From Hemicordylus capensis (Eukaryota > Chordata > Lepidosauria > Squamata > Cordylidae): a stretch of 64,000 nucleotides of DNA. Shown in pieces: positions 51,976-62,790 of the stretch. Numbering within the stretch: the stretch's first letter is position 1; every line of letters starts with the position of its first letter. The position numbers and the translations under genes were made by a program. The notes under the pieces are model-generated. The model ran no database searches. It was not told where the DNA came from and worked only from the letters and a program-made list of their open reading frames with translations. Location of the stretch: contig NC_069658.1 in assembly GCF_027244095.1 (NCBI RefSeq), forward strand, positions 264,624,687-264,688,686, in the 5' to 3' direction.

Positions 51976-53990
51976 CAGACAAGTCACCATTTGATGACCC
52001 CATTGTCAAGCCATAACATGCATATGTGAACCAGGCACAAGGGTTTGGGTGGCCGGAGATCCTCATGGAGGGAAATGAGGGCCTAAGGCAGCAGAGGACA
52101 CTTCATATGTTGGGCTTTCCAGGGATAAAATACATATCTTGTTACATATGGATGGTGGTTTGTCTCTCTCCTCTCCCTTCCCCCCACCACACACACTTTA
52201 AACTCTGAAAATGGAACCCTGCAGAAACGTCCAAATGCACATATGTACAATATAGGGGCCAAGAAAGACATTTAGCTTTTCCATTCATATATTAGATGTA
52301 CGCTTCTTTCACCACACAGATACATTTGCTTCTGAGGGGGGAAATTAAATCTGCAGTAATCATTGGTCTCCCTCCATGTACTGGCAGCCATTTCTATTTT
52401 ACTCTTTGAGTATGACATTGCTCATTAATAAGGAGTTGTTGTGGGGTGTAAGATTAAATGTCCATATGAACAACACTTCAGTAGACAGCTGTTTTGAAGA
52501 TACTGAGGGAAGGGCATAGCTTCTGGAGTGTGTGTTCATAACATTTTAATAAGAAAGCTTAAGGTTAGAAGGAATGATTCTCTCTTTAATATTTTTCCTG
52601 GGGTCTTCAACCTGCATAGTAAGTGCTCAACTACTGGGCTTTTCCATTCATATATGGATAGGGGATATAGCCCTTTAAAAATTGATTAAATTTTTAACAC
52701 TTTAACAATTTATTCCATTTTAACAATTCAGTACCCTTTTTTGAGGATACTGATGGAAGGGCATAGCTTATGCAGTGTGAAAGAGAACATTTTTAAAAAA
52801 TAAATTATGTTAGAAGGAATGGTCCTCTTTCCAATTTCTCGATGTCATTGATTTTGAAATCTAGAATATTCCTTACAGTACTGTTCCAGAGCCAAAATGG
52901 CTGCTGAGGTGCCCCAGCAGCAGTGTGGGATGGCAGAGCCAAAAGATGTATCATTGTCAGCCCTAACACAACACTGGCTGACATCCAATGGGAATATTCC
53001 CATTGAAACTAATAGAACATGGAATTCTGTTAATTGCATTGGGACTACTTATGGGGAATTTAGGCTGGATGTCAGCTAAGTTTTAATCTATTTTTTACAT
53101 TGACAGCCTGCTTTTCTTCCACGGAACTCCAAGCACTGCACATTGGGTGCCCAGGCAATCTCCCATCCAAGCACCAACCAGAGCCAGACTGGTCTAGCTT
53201 CAACAAGGTGGCTGTGTCATGTGCCCTCCAGACTATGTCCTGAGACACCTCTGGTTCTTGCTGCTTGAAGAAGTCACCCACAGTGAAGTCACCCACAGTG
53301 ACTGTCCACCATGAACCGTAAAATAGCTGTATGCAAATAGGGGAAGGAGCCCAGCACACCTGTATTACCTGCACTCCAGTGTGTGAAGTATCTCTCAGTC
53401 TCTCACCTTATTCATCTCTCTAGCCATCCCATGGGACGTGCCATTATCTCTGTTGTTCTTCCTGAAGAGGGAACTAAATGCACCAAAGCCCTGTGCAGTA
53501 AATTCATTGCTACATTCTCTAGACCCTACACAAAACCTGGCTCCTAGTAGCCTTGGAAAGGAAACACTGCAGTTAAATTTGTTTTGAAATGGATTTAATT
53601 CTAGTGTAGACCCACCCCCAGAGCTACAATTCCATAAGTGCATAAAATCCTAGGATAATTGTTCTGAGAAACGAGTCATCTGGTACCTAATAGCAGAAGG
53701 AAAGGAGAGAAAGCAGAGGTTGGGTGGTATAAGGATTCTCGGCAAACGTGATATACTTGTTTCTCCTCCTGCCTTTGCAATAAGACTGCCTGCATCTTTG
53801 CCCATGGGCAGAAGACAAGGGGCATAAAACTCTGCTAGTAGTGGCACGCACACCGTTCTCAATGATGGGTGATAAGTGGGTGCACAGTCACTCTCAAGTC
53901 TAAAGAAACTGCTCAATATTTCTTTTTATCATAGATTCAGCATAGTAAACAAAGCCAATTAATGTTAGTTAGCTGATTGTGACATTAGGA
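51976..53990. other. unassigned sequence
   Basis: AT-rich to mixed intergenic DNA. A weak SINE-like scrap is at 53088-53175 ('acagcctgcttttcttccac'). The block 'ccattcatatatt(a/g)ga', 'tactgaggga/tgatggaagggcatagctt' occurs twice (about 52280-52530 and 52640-52830), an old local duplication. No gene is seen. Confidence 0.4.
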
Positions 53991-53992
53991 AC

Positions 53993-54037
53993 ATAGGAAG
54001 CTGCCATATACCAAGTCAGACCATTGGTCCATCTAGC
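53993..54037 (-). mobile_element. 5S-SINE 3' end scrap
   Basis: 'aggaacataggaagctgcca' and 'cagaccattggtccatctag' match the 3' end in reverse and run into a CR1 copy. Confidence 0.75.
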
Positions 54038-55280
54038 TCAGTAAGAACAGCCCTGCTGGATCAGGCCCAAGGCCCATCTAGTACAGCATCCTGTTTCACA
54101 CAGTGGCCCACCAGATGTCGCTGGAAGTCTACAGGCAGGAGTTGAGGGCATGCCCTCTCTCCTGCTGTTATTCCCCTGCAACTGGTATTCAGAGGCATCC
54201 TGCCTTTGAGGCTGGAGGTGGCCTATTGCCTTCCAACTAGCAGCCGTTGGTGGACCTCCATGAAGTTATTCAAACTCCTCTTAAAGCCATCCAGGTTGTT
54301 GGCTGTCACCACATCTTGTGGCAGAGAATTCCATAAGTGGATTAATCAAGTGTTGCATTGTGTGAAAAAGTACCTTCATTTGCTGATCCTAAATTTCCCG
54401 ACAATCCATTTCATGGAGTGACCCCTGGTTCTAGTGTTGTGTGAGAGGGGGAAGAATTTCTCTCTATCCACTTTCTCCACACCATGCATGATTTTATAGA
54501 CCTCTTATCATGTCTCCCCGCAATCGTCTTTTTCTAAACTAAAAAGCCCCAGATGTAGCCTTGCCTCATTATTATTATTATTATTATTATTACATTTATG
54601 TCCCACTCTTCCTCCAAGGAGCCCAGAGCGGTGTACAACATACTTAGGTTTCTCTTTCACAACAACCCTGTGAAGTAGGTTAGGCTGAGAGAGAAGTGAC
54701 TGGCCCAGAGTCACCCAGCAAGTCTCATGGCTGAATGGGGATTTGAACTCGGGTCTCCCCGGTCCTAGTCCAGCACTCTAACCACTACACCACGCTGGCT
54801 CTCTAGGTGCTCTAGGCCCCTGATCATCTTGGTTGCCCTCTTCTGCACCTTTTCCAGTTCTACAATGTCCTTTTCTAGATGTGGTGACCAGAATTGTGTG
54901 CAGTATTCCAGGTGTGGCCACATCATAGTTTTGTATAAGGGCATTATAATATTAGCAGTTTTATTTTCAATCTCCTTCCTAATGATCCCTAGCATGGAAT
55001 TGGCCTTTTTCACAGCACCTGCACATTGAGTCAACACTTTCAAGAAGCTGTCCACCATGACCCCAAGATCCATCTTCTGGTCAGTCACCAACAGCTCAGA
55101 TCCCATCAATGTATACTTGAAGTTGGGGTTTTTTGTCCCAATGTGCATCACATTACACTTGCCAACACTGAACCACATTTGCCATTTTGTTGCCCACTCC
55201 CCCAGTTTGGAGAGATCCTTTTGGAGCTCCTCACAGTCTTTTGGATTTCACTATCCGAAAGAGTTTGGTATCATCTGTAT
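54038..55280 (-). mobile_element. CR1 LINE 3' third, split by a SINE
   Basis: The minus-strand frame 54765-55178 reads 'WFSVGKCNVMHIGTKNPNF', 'LLVTDQKMDLGVMVDSFLK', 'IIMPLYKTMMWPHLEYCTQF' and 'VQKRATKMIRGLEHL', the CR1 reverse-transcriptase C-terminus. The 3' UTR extends to 54038. The SINE at 54568-54800 is inserted. Confidence 0.9.
54568..54800 (-). mobile_element. tRNA-derived SINE nested in CR1
   Basis: It runs from (ATT)n and 'atgtcccactcttcctccaa' to 'ctctaaccactacaccacgc'. Confidence 0.9.
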
Positions 55281-55503
55281 TGTCTACACAGACTGTCAAC
55301 GGCTTCCCCAAGGCTGCAGGCAGGAGTCTCTCTCAGCCCTATCTTGGAGATGTGTGAGAGGGAACTTGGAACCTATATCCTCTTCCCAGAGTGGCTCCAT
55401 CCTCTAAGGGGAATATCTTACAGTGCTCATGGATGTGATCTCCCATTCATATGCAACCAGGGTGGACCCTACTTTGCAAAGGGGACAAGTCCCAGCTCCT
55501 CCA
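55281..55503 (-). mobile_element. 5S-derived SINE between two CR1 copies
   Basis: 'acagactgtcaacggcttcc', 'cagccctatcttggagatgt' and 'atatgcaaccagggtggacc' match in reverse. Confidence 0.82.
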
Positions 55504-56112
55504 TTGGCCAGCATCCTGTTCACACAGTGACCCACCAAATGCGTCTGGGAAGTCCACAGGCAAGAGGTGAGAGCATGCCCTCTCTTCTGCTGTTGCTCCC
55601 CTGCAACTGGTATTGAGAGGCATCTTGCCTCTCTGTGGTTGGTGCTGGGTATAGCCACCAAATTAGTAGCCATTGATAGACCTGTCCTCCATGCATTTGT
55701 CCAAGCCCCTTTAAAAGTCATCCAAGCTAGTGGCCATCACCACATCCCAAGGCAAAGAATGCCATAGATTAATTATGTGCTATGTGAAAAAGCACTTCCT
55801 TTTGTCAGACCTAAATTTCCTGGCCATCAGTTTCATGGGATGACACCTGGTTCTAATGTTGTGAGAGAGGGAGAAAAACTATCCACTCTCTCCATGCATA
55901 ATTTTAAACACCTCTATCATGTCTCCCCATAGCCACCTTTTTCCAAACTAAAAAAATCCAGATGCCATAGCTGTGCCTCATAAGGAGGACGCTCCAGGCC
56001 TCTGATCACCTTGGTTGCTGTCTTCTGCACCTTTTCCAGTTCCACAATGTCCTCCTTAAGATACGGTGACCAGAACCGTACACTCCAAATGTGGCTGCAT
56101 CACAGATTTTTA

Positions 56113-56487
56113 TAAAGGTAAAGTGTGCTGTCGAGTTGGTGTTGACTCCTGGTGCCCACAGAGCCCTGTGGTTGTCTTTGGTAGAATACAGGAGGTGTTT
56201 ACCATTGCCATCTCCCACGCAGTATGAGATGATGCCTTTCAGCATCTTCCTATATCCTATATTCCTATAGTTTTAAATAAATAATACCCGGTTTTAAATG
56301 TTTTAAATGATTTTAATTGTAAACCACACAGAGACACAAGTTTTGGGCGGTATAGAAACAAACAAACAAATAAATATTGTTGCTGCCTGATATATGTGTT
56401 TTCCATAGTCTGAGAAATATACCAGCAGGGATTCGAAGTTGCAGCCTCTGACTTGCTAGTCAAGTCATTTCCCCACTGCGCCATTAG
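56113..56487 (-). mobile_element. tRNA-derived SINE (second family) split by an L2 tail
   Basis: The halves 'aaggtaaagtgtgctgtcga...gcatcttcctatatcc' (56113-56262) and 'attgttgctgcctgatatat...agtcaagtcatttccccact' (56376-56487) belong to the 8786 family. The insert 56263-56375 is a short L2 3' tail, plus strand ('aaaccacacagagacacaag', 'ttttgggcggtatagaaaca'). Confidence 0.82.
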
Positions 56488-57326
56488 ACTTAGATTTGTA
56501 TAAGGGCATTATAATACTAGCATTTTTATTTTCGATTCCTTTCCTAATAATCCCTAGCATGGAATTTGCCTTTTTCACAGCTGCTGCGCACGGAGTTGAC
56601 ACTCAACAAGCAGTCTCCCACGGCCCCAAGATCCCTCTCCTGGTCAGTCACCAACAGCTCAACAAAGTTGGGGGGTTTCGTCCCAATGTTCATCACTTTA
56701 CACTTGCCAACATTGAACCACATTTGCCATTTTGTCACCCACTCCCCCAGTTTGGAGAGATCCTTTTGGAGCTCCTCACAATCTGTTTTGGATTTCACTA
56801 ACCTAAATAGTTTAGAGTCATCTGCAAATTTGGCCATTTTGCTGCTTACACCAACGTCTAGATCATTTATGAATAAGTTAAAGAGCACTGTTCCCAACTC
56901 TGTTGCCAGATTTGTATTTTTAAAGCCAAATTATGGGTTATGGCCCATTTGACTCACGAGTATACCCCTGAGGTTCTGGCCACCCTGGTTCCCAATACAG
57001 ATTCCTGGGGGACTCCACTTTCCCCCTCCCTCCATTGTGAAAACTGTCAATTTATTCCTACCCTCTGTTTCCTGTCCTTCAACCAGTTACCGATCCACAC
57101 GTGAACCTGTCTCCTTAGCTCTAAGTTTACTCAAGAGCCTTTGGTGAGGAACTTTATCAAAAACCTTTGGGACTTCTAGGTATACTATGCCAGCTAGATC
57201 ATCTCTATCCATATGCCTGTTGACTCTCAAAGAACTCCAAAAGGTTTGTGAGGCAAGACTTGCCCTTGCGGAAGCCATACTGGTTCTCTTTCAGCAAGCT
57301 TGTTCTTCTATATGTTTAACAATTTT

Positions 57327-57833
57327 TAGGGATGTGCACGATATTTATCGGCGCCGGTGGGGGTAGGGCTTTAAGGGTGGGGGAGAGTGTACTCACACAC
57401 CCCGCCGCGTTTCCCCCACCGGCGCTCTCCGAATTTGAAGCCCCTCGGGGCGGCAGCGTTCCTCCTTGCTGCCCCATTTGCCCCATTGGCCGGAAGTGGC
57501 TGGAAGTTCCGAGCGAGCGTGCGCCCGTTGTGCGCGCGTGCGCATGGTGGGTGGGCGGGCGGGTGCAAGCACAAAGCGCGCACGCGCGCTCGGAACTTCC
57601 GGCCACTTCCGGCCGACGGGGCAAACGGGGCGGCAAGGAGGAACACTGCCGCCCCGAGGGGCTTCAAATTCGGAGAGCACCGGCGGGGGAAACGCGGCGG
57701 GGGGGGTGAGTACACTCTCCCCCGCCCTTAAAGCCCTACCCCTGCCGGCGCCGAATCGCCGAATCTGCCCCGACACCCGAAACGTTTCGGCGGCCTTTTC
57801 AATGGCCGCCGAAACGTTTCGGGCACAAGCCTA
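57327..57833. mobile_element. foldback hAT element, 507 bp, perfect target duplication
   Basis: ACAATTTT flanks both sides (57319-57326, 57834-57841). The ends are TAGGGATGTGCACG and 'gggcacaagccta'. Arms of about 200 bases pair across a CpG-rich centre ('gttccgagcgagcgtgcgcc' with 'gcgcacgcgcgctcggaact'). A second stem near the right end is 'ccgaaacgtttcggcggcc' with 'ggccgccgaaacgtttcgg'. It is inserted in CR1. Confidence 0.93.
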
Positions 57834-58670
57834 ACAATTTTGTCCTTAAGTATGCTTTCCATCAATTTACCTGGCAGATAAGTTAAGCTAACCAGCCTGT
57901 TGTTTCCCAGATACCCCCTGGATCCCTTTTTGAAAATCAGGGTTACATTAGCTACTTTCCAGTCCTCTGGTATAGAACCTGACAAGTTACATATTTTTGC
58001 TAGGAGATCAGCAATTTCACACTTGAGTTCCTTTAGACCTCTTGAGTGGATGTCATCTGACCCTGGTGATTTGTTAATTTTTAGTTTTTCATTACAGTTT
58101 AGAACATCCTTTCTGATCACCTCAAATTGTCCCAGTTCTTCAGCCTCCAAGCCCGAGAAGCTCAGTTCTGGAGTGGGTATATGGTCAGCATCCTCTGCCA
58201 TGAAAACAGGTGCAAAGAACTCATTCTGCAATCTCCTTATCCTCCTTAATAATCCCTTTCATGTCCTTATCATCTAAGGGTTCAACCACCTCCCTGGCAG
58301 GTTTTCTGTTTCTGATATATTTAAAGAAATTTTTGTTATTCCCCTTGACACTTCTAGCTATATGCTCCTCAGATCTTCTCTTTACATCCCTTATTGTCCC
58401 CTTGCATTTCTTTTGCCAGAGTTTATGCTCTCTTCCATTTGGACGGGACTTCCATATTCTGAAGGAAGTCTTCTTCCCTTTAATATCTTCCTTGACTCTG
58501 CTTATTAGTCACACTAGCATCCTGCTGAACTTGGTGGTACCTTTCCTCCTTCTTGGTAAACATTCCAACGGAGCTTCTATTATTGTGGTTCCATGCTTTC
58601 TGGAGTGATTTGACCTCCTGACTTTCCCTTTCAGCCTTGGGTCAGCCTGTAAATTAGGGAGAATAATGAA

Positions 58671-59260
58671 TTCAGCTCAGGGGCATTGCTAGGGGAGAGG
58701 GGGCCTCTGTTCACCCCTATGAACAGCTTCTATGGCAGCTTCTCAGAGTGAGGAAGGTAACGAAGAAAATAGGGACGGGTGGATTGGGGAGCCCGCAGGA
58801 GCTGAGGGCCCGGTTTCTTTGAACTCTTTCGCTCAATTATAGCTACACCCGATTCATCTGTTGTCATGACAATAATTATTCAAATATTACATTCTGATAC
58901 CAAGACCAATTTCAGATGAGCTCTATAAAGATTGTTTTGCAAATTGAAATGTACAATATGTGAGGTTTTAACCTAACATTGTAAGATTTTAAAAGTGCAC
59001 TACATGGTCTGGATAAGTGCTAACCTAGTATTAAAGTAAGCTTGGGAAATGTATCTTTTCCTGCCTCCCAGAATTTGGGGTGGGTGGGGTGGATGGCCCC
59101 AGTTGAACCTAAAAAAGAAATGTTACAAAGGAAAAGGAGAGAAGACGACAGCTTCAGCAGCCAAATGAGTAGTGGGCAGATGGATGACAATGTATATATT
59201 TTAGGAAATAATTCAGCAATTTCCTGTTTGAACTCCATGCAGCATGGGGCACTTGTAACT
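58671..59260. other. unassigned sequence
   Basis: A CAGGGGCATTGC start near 58677 may be a hAT MITE scrap. No gene is seen. Confidence 0.35.
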
Positions 59261-59263
59261 TGT

Positions 59264-59735
59264 TGATAGATTGATTGATTAAGTGCTGTCAAGTTGGTGT
59301 CTACTCTTAGCGGCCACATAGATAGATTCTCTCCAGGATGATCTGTCTTCAGCTTGGCCTTTAAGGTCTCTCAGTGCTGCATTCATTGCTGTTGTAATCG
59401 AGTCCATCCACCTTGTTGCTGGCCGTCCTCTTCTTCTCTTTCCTTCAACTTTCCCCAGCATTATGGACTTCTCAAGGGAACTGGGTCTTCGCATAATATG
59501 TCCAAAGTATGATAGTTTGAGCCTGGTCATTTGTGCCTTGAGTGAAAATTCTATATTGATTTGTTCTATGATCCATTTGTTTGTTTTCCTGGCTGTCCAT
59601 GGTACCCTCAAAAGTCTTCTCCAGCACCAAAGTTCAAAAGCGTCCATGCTTTTTCTATCTTGCGTCTTGATATTTAATTGTAGTCCCATTTTCTCACGGT
59701 GCTCCTTGACTTTCGTTACTAGAGTTTGCAGTTAA
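59264..59735 (-). mobile_element. BovB (RTE-clade) LINE 3' fragment
   Basis: The minus strand reads 'KSMDAFELWCWRRLLRVPWT', 'YFGHIMRRPSSLEKSIMLGK', 'RRRGRPATRWMDSITTAMNA' and 'DRSSWRESIYVAAKSRHQLD'. It is better preserved than the 16517 copy and starts after a (GATT)n run. Confidence 0.92.
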
Positions 59736-60093
59736 TCCGCATTCTCAGCTACCATGACTTGTTATGTGGGGCCCAATACCGTTGCCTGTCTAGTGGTTAC
59801 AAGTGAGGGGTAGGGTTGCCATCTTTCCTGCTCTTTCCCTCACACAGACCTGCGCTTTTTAACAGCTGCCGCAGCCTGACAAACAAAAATTCAGAAGGAA
59901 CAGCTCGGAAGCGGATCACTTCCATTTCCATGGAAGGGAACGGCTGCTATTTCTGTTGGATTTCTGCGTGCCACTGCAGCTGCTGAGAGAACACAGGGCC
60001 TTTGCCAGGAAAAGAACAGATGGCGATCCTAAGAACAAATGCACAGTATCGCTGGCGGAAAAGTGGCCACGTCAAGTCTTTAATCACTTGCTG

Positions 60094-60105
60094 CCACCAG
60101 AGGGC
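60094..60105 (+). promoter_or_regulatory. CTCF-like motif CCACCAGAGGGC
   Basis: It is the same 12-mer as at 40239, in the same orientation, here 1.8 kb before the TRIM-like exon. Binding is unproven. Confidence 0.4.
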
Positions 60106-60357
60106 TCCGGCTATGGAGCAACAAGGGAGCCGCGTTCTCTCCCTGCTCTCTGGCTGTAGCAAGAAAGAGTTAAGCATTTCCTCCTTTCAGACCACCTGCA
60201 TCCGGCATGCGAGTGCGACAGAGGGAACAGCCCTTTATACTGAGCTTTTGTTTGGCTGTGGGGGGCGATGTAGCACCCCTTGTGTCCAGCTGAGGTGAGG
60301 ACGATCTCCATCGCGATCGCTTTTCAATAGCCCGGAGATCTGCAGCCTTTAACCCTT

Positions 60358-60495
60358 GAAAGGAAAGGTCGTGACATCGACTCCTGGCGACCGCAGAGCC
60401 ACGTGGTTTTCCTAGTAGAATACAGGAGGGGTTTACCATGGCTATCTCCCGCACAGTATTCAGCACCTTCCTATATGGCTGCTGCCCAATATAGG
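60358..60495 (-). mobile_element. tRNA-derived SINE (second family), 3' part
   Basis: 'aaaggtcgtgacatcgactc', 'tagaatacaggaggggttta' and 'gcaccttcctatatggctgc' match in reverse. Confidence 0.82.
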
Positions 60496-60671
60496 AGCAT
60501 CAGATAAATCGCAGTGAGACTGGTCAATAGACCACGAAGCCATTTCTCCCCAAGCAGAAGGAAGGGAGGAAGCCAGGAGAAAGTGAGGAGAGGTGGACTG
60601 AGAATCAGTCTGGAAAAGAGGAATTTCCAGGCTCCCAACAACCCAGCCCAGCCTTGCTCCTGGCATCATTC

Positions 60672-60740
60672 TACATAGGGGATTTGAACTCAGGTCCTCC
60701 CAGTCCTAGTCCAGCACTCTAACCTCTACACTATGCTGGC
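60672..60740 (-). mobile_element. tRNA-derived SINE 5' fragment
   Basis: 'ggggatttgaactcaggtcc' runs to 'ctctaacctctacactatgc'. Confidence 0.78.
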
Positions 60741-60924
60741 TGCCTCCAAGGCATGTGCATGTGCTCACAAGTTTTTGGATGTCTGCTCAGTTAATTTTAG
60801 ATGCAGCTTAGGTTGAATCAGGAAGTCCCCACTCTGAATGCAAGTGCACACACACTACCTTGATACTGCCACCCAGAACAAAACTCATTCCACAAGCAGA
60901 TGAAAAAAATTAGAGAGAACACTG
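60738..60924. mobile_element. hAT MITE (45472 family), inverted
   Basis: 'ccccactctgaatgcaagtg', 'tactgccacccagaacaaaa' and the end 'aattagagagaacactg' are the complement of the 45472 element. Confidence 0.78.
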
Positions 60925-61079
60925 GGTAGATTGTGCATCTTGTCACAGGTCACATGAAATAGATGTAAACGGTATTCACACAACCACTTTTTACACAGTT
61001 ATTGCATTAGCAATTCATGTTCTGGGGAAAGCATTATATTTTCCCAGTACAAAATACTAGGCCTGTGTACACAATTAAC

Positions 61080-61370
61080 AACATACAAAGTGCTAGTAAT
61101 TACCTTTAAAGCCCTTAACGGCTTAAGAACCCGGTTACCTGGGGTCTTCTGCATGATCCCCACCTCACATTAAGGTCATTGAGCGAGGTACATCTTCAAA
61201 TGCCGCCAGACTGCATGGCGGTGACTCGGGACCAGGCCTACTCTGTAGACGGACCTGGGCTGCACAGATATTCATGGCTTAACATCTGTATCAGCCTTTA
61301 AAAGAGCCCCTACGACACATTTTTAAGCCTGGCTTTTAATAACCTTTGAATATTTTACATTGTTTTAAGT
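61080..61370 (+). mobile_element. old L2 LINE fragment
   Basis: 'taattacctttaaagccctt', 'aacggcttaagaacccgg' and 'actcgggaccaggcctactc' follow the L2 C-terminal region (YKVLVITYKALNGLG... part). No frame remains. Confidence 0.7.
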
Positions 61371-61595
61371 CGGCCACCCCGTGCCCATCCCGCCAAAGCA
61401 GCCCGTTTTCTTTCAGATTATTCCTCCCAGAATTTTTGTTGTTCTAGTAAATTTGGCGCCATCATTCTAAGCTGCACCTCTGTACAGAACTTTGCTAGGG
61501 CAATAGTTCAACCCTATAAGTAACTTGCTGAGATTAGATCCACCCATCCTAGCTACCAATCTCTTTATGTCACATGATGCTACCTGCCCTCGCCC

Positions 61596-61788
61596 CAGTG
61601 TTCCCACTAATTTTTTTCATGTGTGTGCAGAATGAATTTTGTTCTGGGTGGCAGTATCAAGGCAGTGTGTGCAGATGTGCATTTAGAGTGGGGCACATTC
61701 TGATTCTGGAGGATCTAAAATTAGCAGAGCAGACAGTAAATAAAACTTGTGTGTGCACGCCCATGCACACACCTTAGAGGGAATACTG
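61596..61788. mobile_element. hAT MITE, 193 bp
   Basis: The ends are CAGTGTTCCCACTAA and TTAGAGGGAATACTG. The flanks CCTCGCCC and CCTGGCAC match at 6 of 8. It lies 115 bases before the TRIM-like start codon. Confidence 0.85.
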
Positions 61789-61902
61789 CCTGGCACTGTT
61801 CCCAGTGACTGATTAGAACTAATCGATGCCCTTTCAGTATTAAAAGGATTCCAGAGAGCAGGAAAGCGAAACCGAAGTGAAGTTTTGCTTCCTGACAAAG
61901 TC

Positions 61903-62292
61903 ATGGCTGCTGCTTCGCCTTCAAAACCAGCTCCCAGACCCAAACCCCGCACAGCAGCTGTTTGTGCCCTTTGCGAAGGACCCTTCAAAAACCCTGTGGT
62001 CCTCAAGGGGCAGAAATTCTGCCGCTTCTGTTTTTCTCGCCTGAAGAGGGAGGCCCTTGCCAACCGTGCTTCCTTTAAGGATGACAGCAAGGCAAAAAGG
62101 GAGGCAGACAGAAAGGAAGAAAAGGAAGCAACTGAAGAAGAGGGACAGCAGGGACTATGTGGGGAACATGGAGAGAGGCTGACTTGGTTTTGCACCAGGG
62201 AAAGAGCCCCCATCTGTGAAGTCTGCAAGGAATCGGAGAGCTACGCATCTCACTTAGCAGTGCCCATTGAAGCTGCTGCCCAGGAGTACAAG
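61903..62292 (+). CDS. TRIM-like first exon: degenerate RING plus B-box
   Basis: The ATG at 61903 starts a 130-codon exon that ends 'QEYK' at a donor (aag|gtgggg, 62292/62293) in phase 0, as TRIM (RBCC) first exons do. TRIM proteins are usually ubiquitin ligases. Residues 21-43 resemble a short RING: C21, C24, C40 and C43 are present, but the central Cys-X-His is replaced by 'KGQK', so two zinc ligands are lost and ligase activity is doubtful. Residues 50-82 are Lys/Glu-rich. A B-box lies at 86-117 (C86, H89, C97, C105, C108, H117), with Tyr114 where His is usual. No coiled-coil or PRY-SPRY exon is found before 64000. It could be a gene running off the window or a degenerate copy. Confidence 0.72.
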
Positions 62293-62519
62293 GTGGGGAA
62301 ACTTGGCTTATTTGTGTATTATTTCTTGTTTACACAGTCAGACAGGTGCTATTGATTGGTTTGTTTCATCCAGACATCGTGTCCTTCCCAAGGACCTGGG
62401 ATGGCTGAATTTTATTGTCAGTGTTGTTGCTGTTGTTATAGATATCGTTGCAGACTATAGGCTGTTCCCAGTAAAGTTGCTTTTTGTAACTGGCCGATGG
62501 TGATTTCTGTGGCCCCTAT

Positions 62520-62790
62520 CAGGGGCGTAGCAAGGTTGGAGTGGGCCCAGAGACAAGATTTTAAAATGCCCCCCCCCCAGTCCAGGGCCTCCGCACACCC
62601 CAGGCCCCCAAGGATTTAAGTCTGATATTCCAAAATAAGTATGCTGCCTGCAAATACATTTCACTGAATACACACACACACGTCACAATATATAGTGATA
62701 TACATTGAGTACTATACATTTGTATTACTTTTAATGCCTAGAACACACTAGAAAGATGAATTATTAAAATGGGCCCCTCGCTGCAGATTA
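62520..62790. mobile_element. hAT-like MITE, partial
   Basis: The start CAGGGGCGTAGCAAGG matches the left end type of 39224. The right end is unclear ('gggcccctcgctgcagatta'). Confidence 0.55.

Larger units (their letters stand above)
55504..58670 (-). mobile_element. long old CR1 LINE with nested elements
   Basis: The 3' end is at 55504 ('ggccagcatcctgttcacac'). The RT core is at 56544-56897 on the minus strand ('LFNLFINDLDVG', 'MAKFADDSKLF' with the FADD site). The upstream RT part is at about 57850-58231 ('INKSPGSDDIHSRGLKELK', 'IPEDWKVANVTLIFKKGSR'), and earlier coding sequence runs to about 58670. Many frame breaks make it a dead copy. Insertions are at 56113-56487 and 57327-57833. Confidence 0.88.

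Noticed and set aside
57316-57776. Several overlapping GC-rich frames of 105-127 residues on both strands
   Set aside because: All lie within the foldback hAT element; palindromic GC-rich DNA has few stops in any frame.
59956-60298. Overlapping frames near the CTCF-like site as a first coding exon
   Set aside because: No domain, no convincing donor, and frames on both strands are of similar length.
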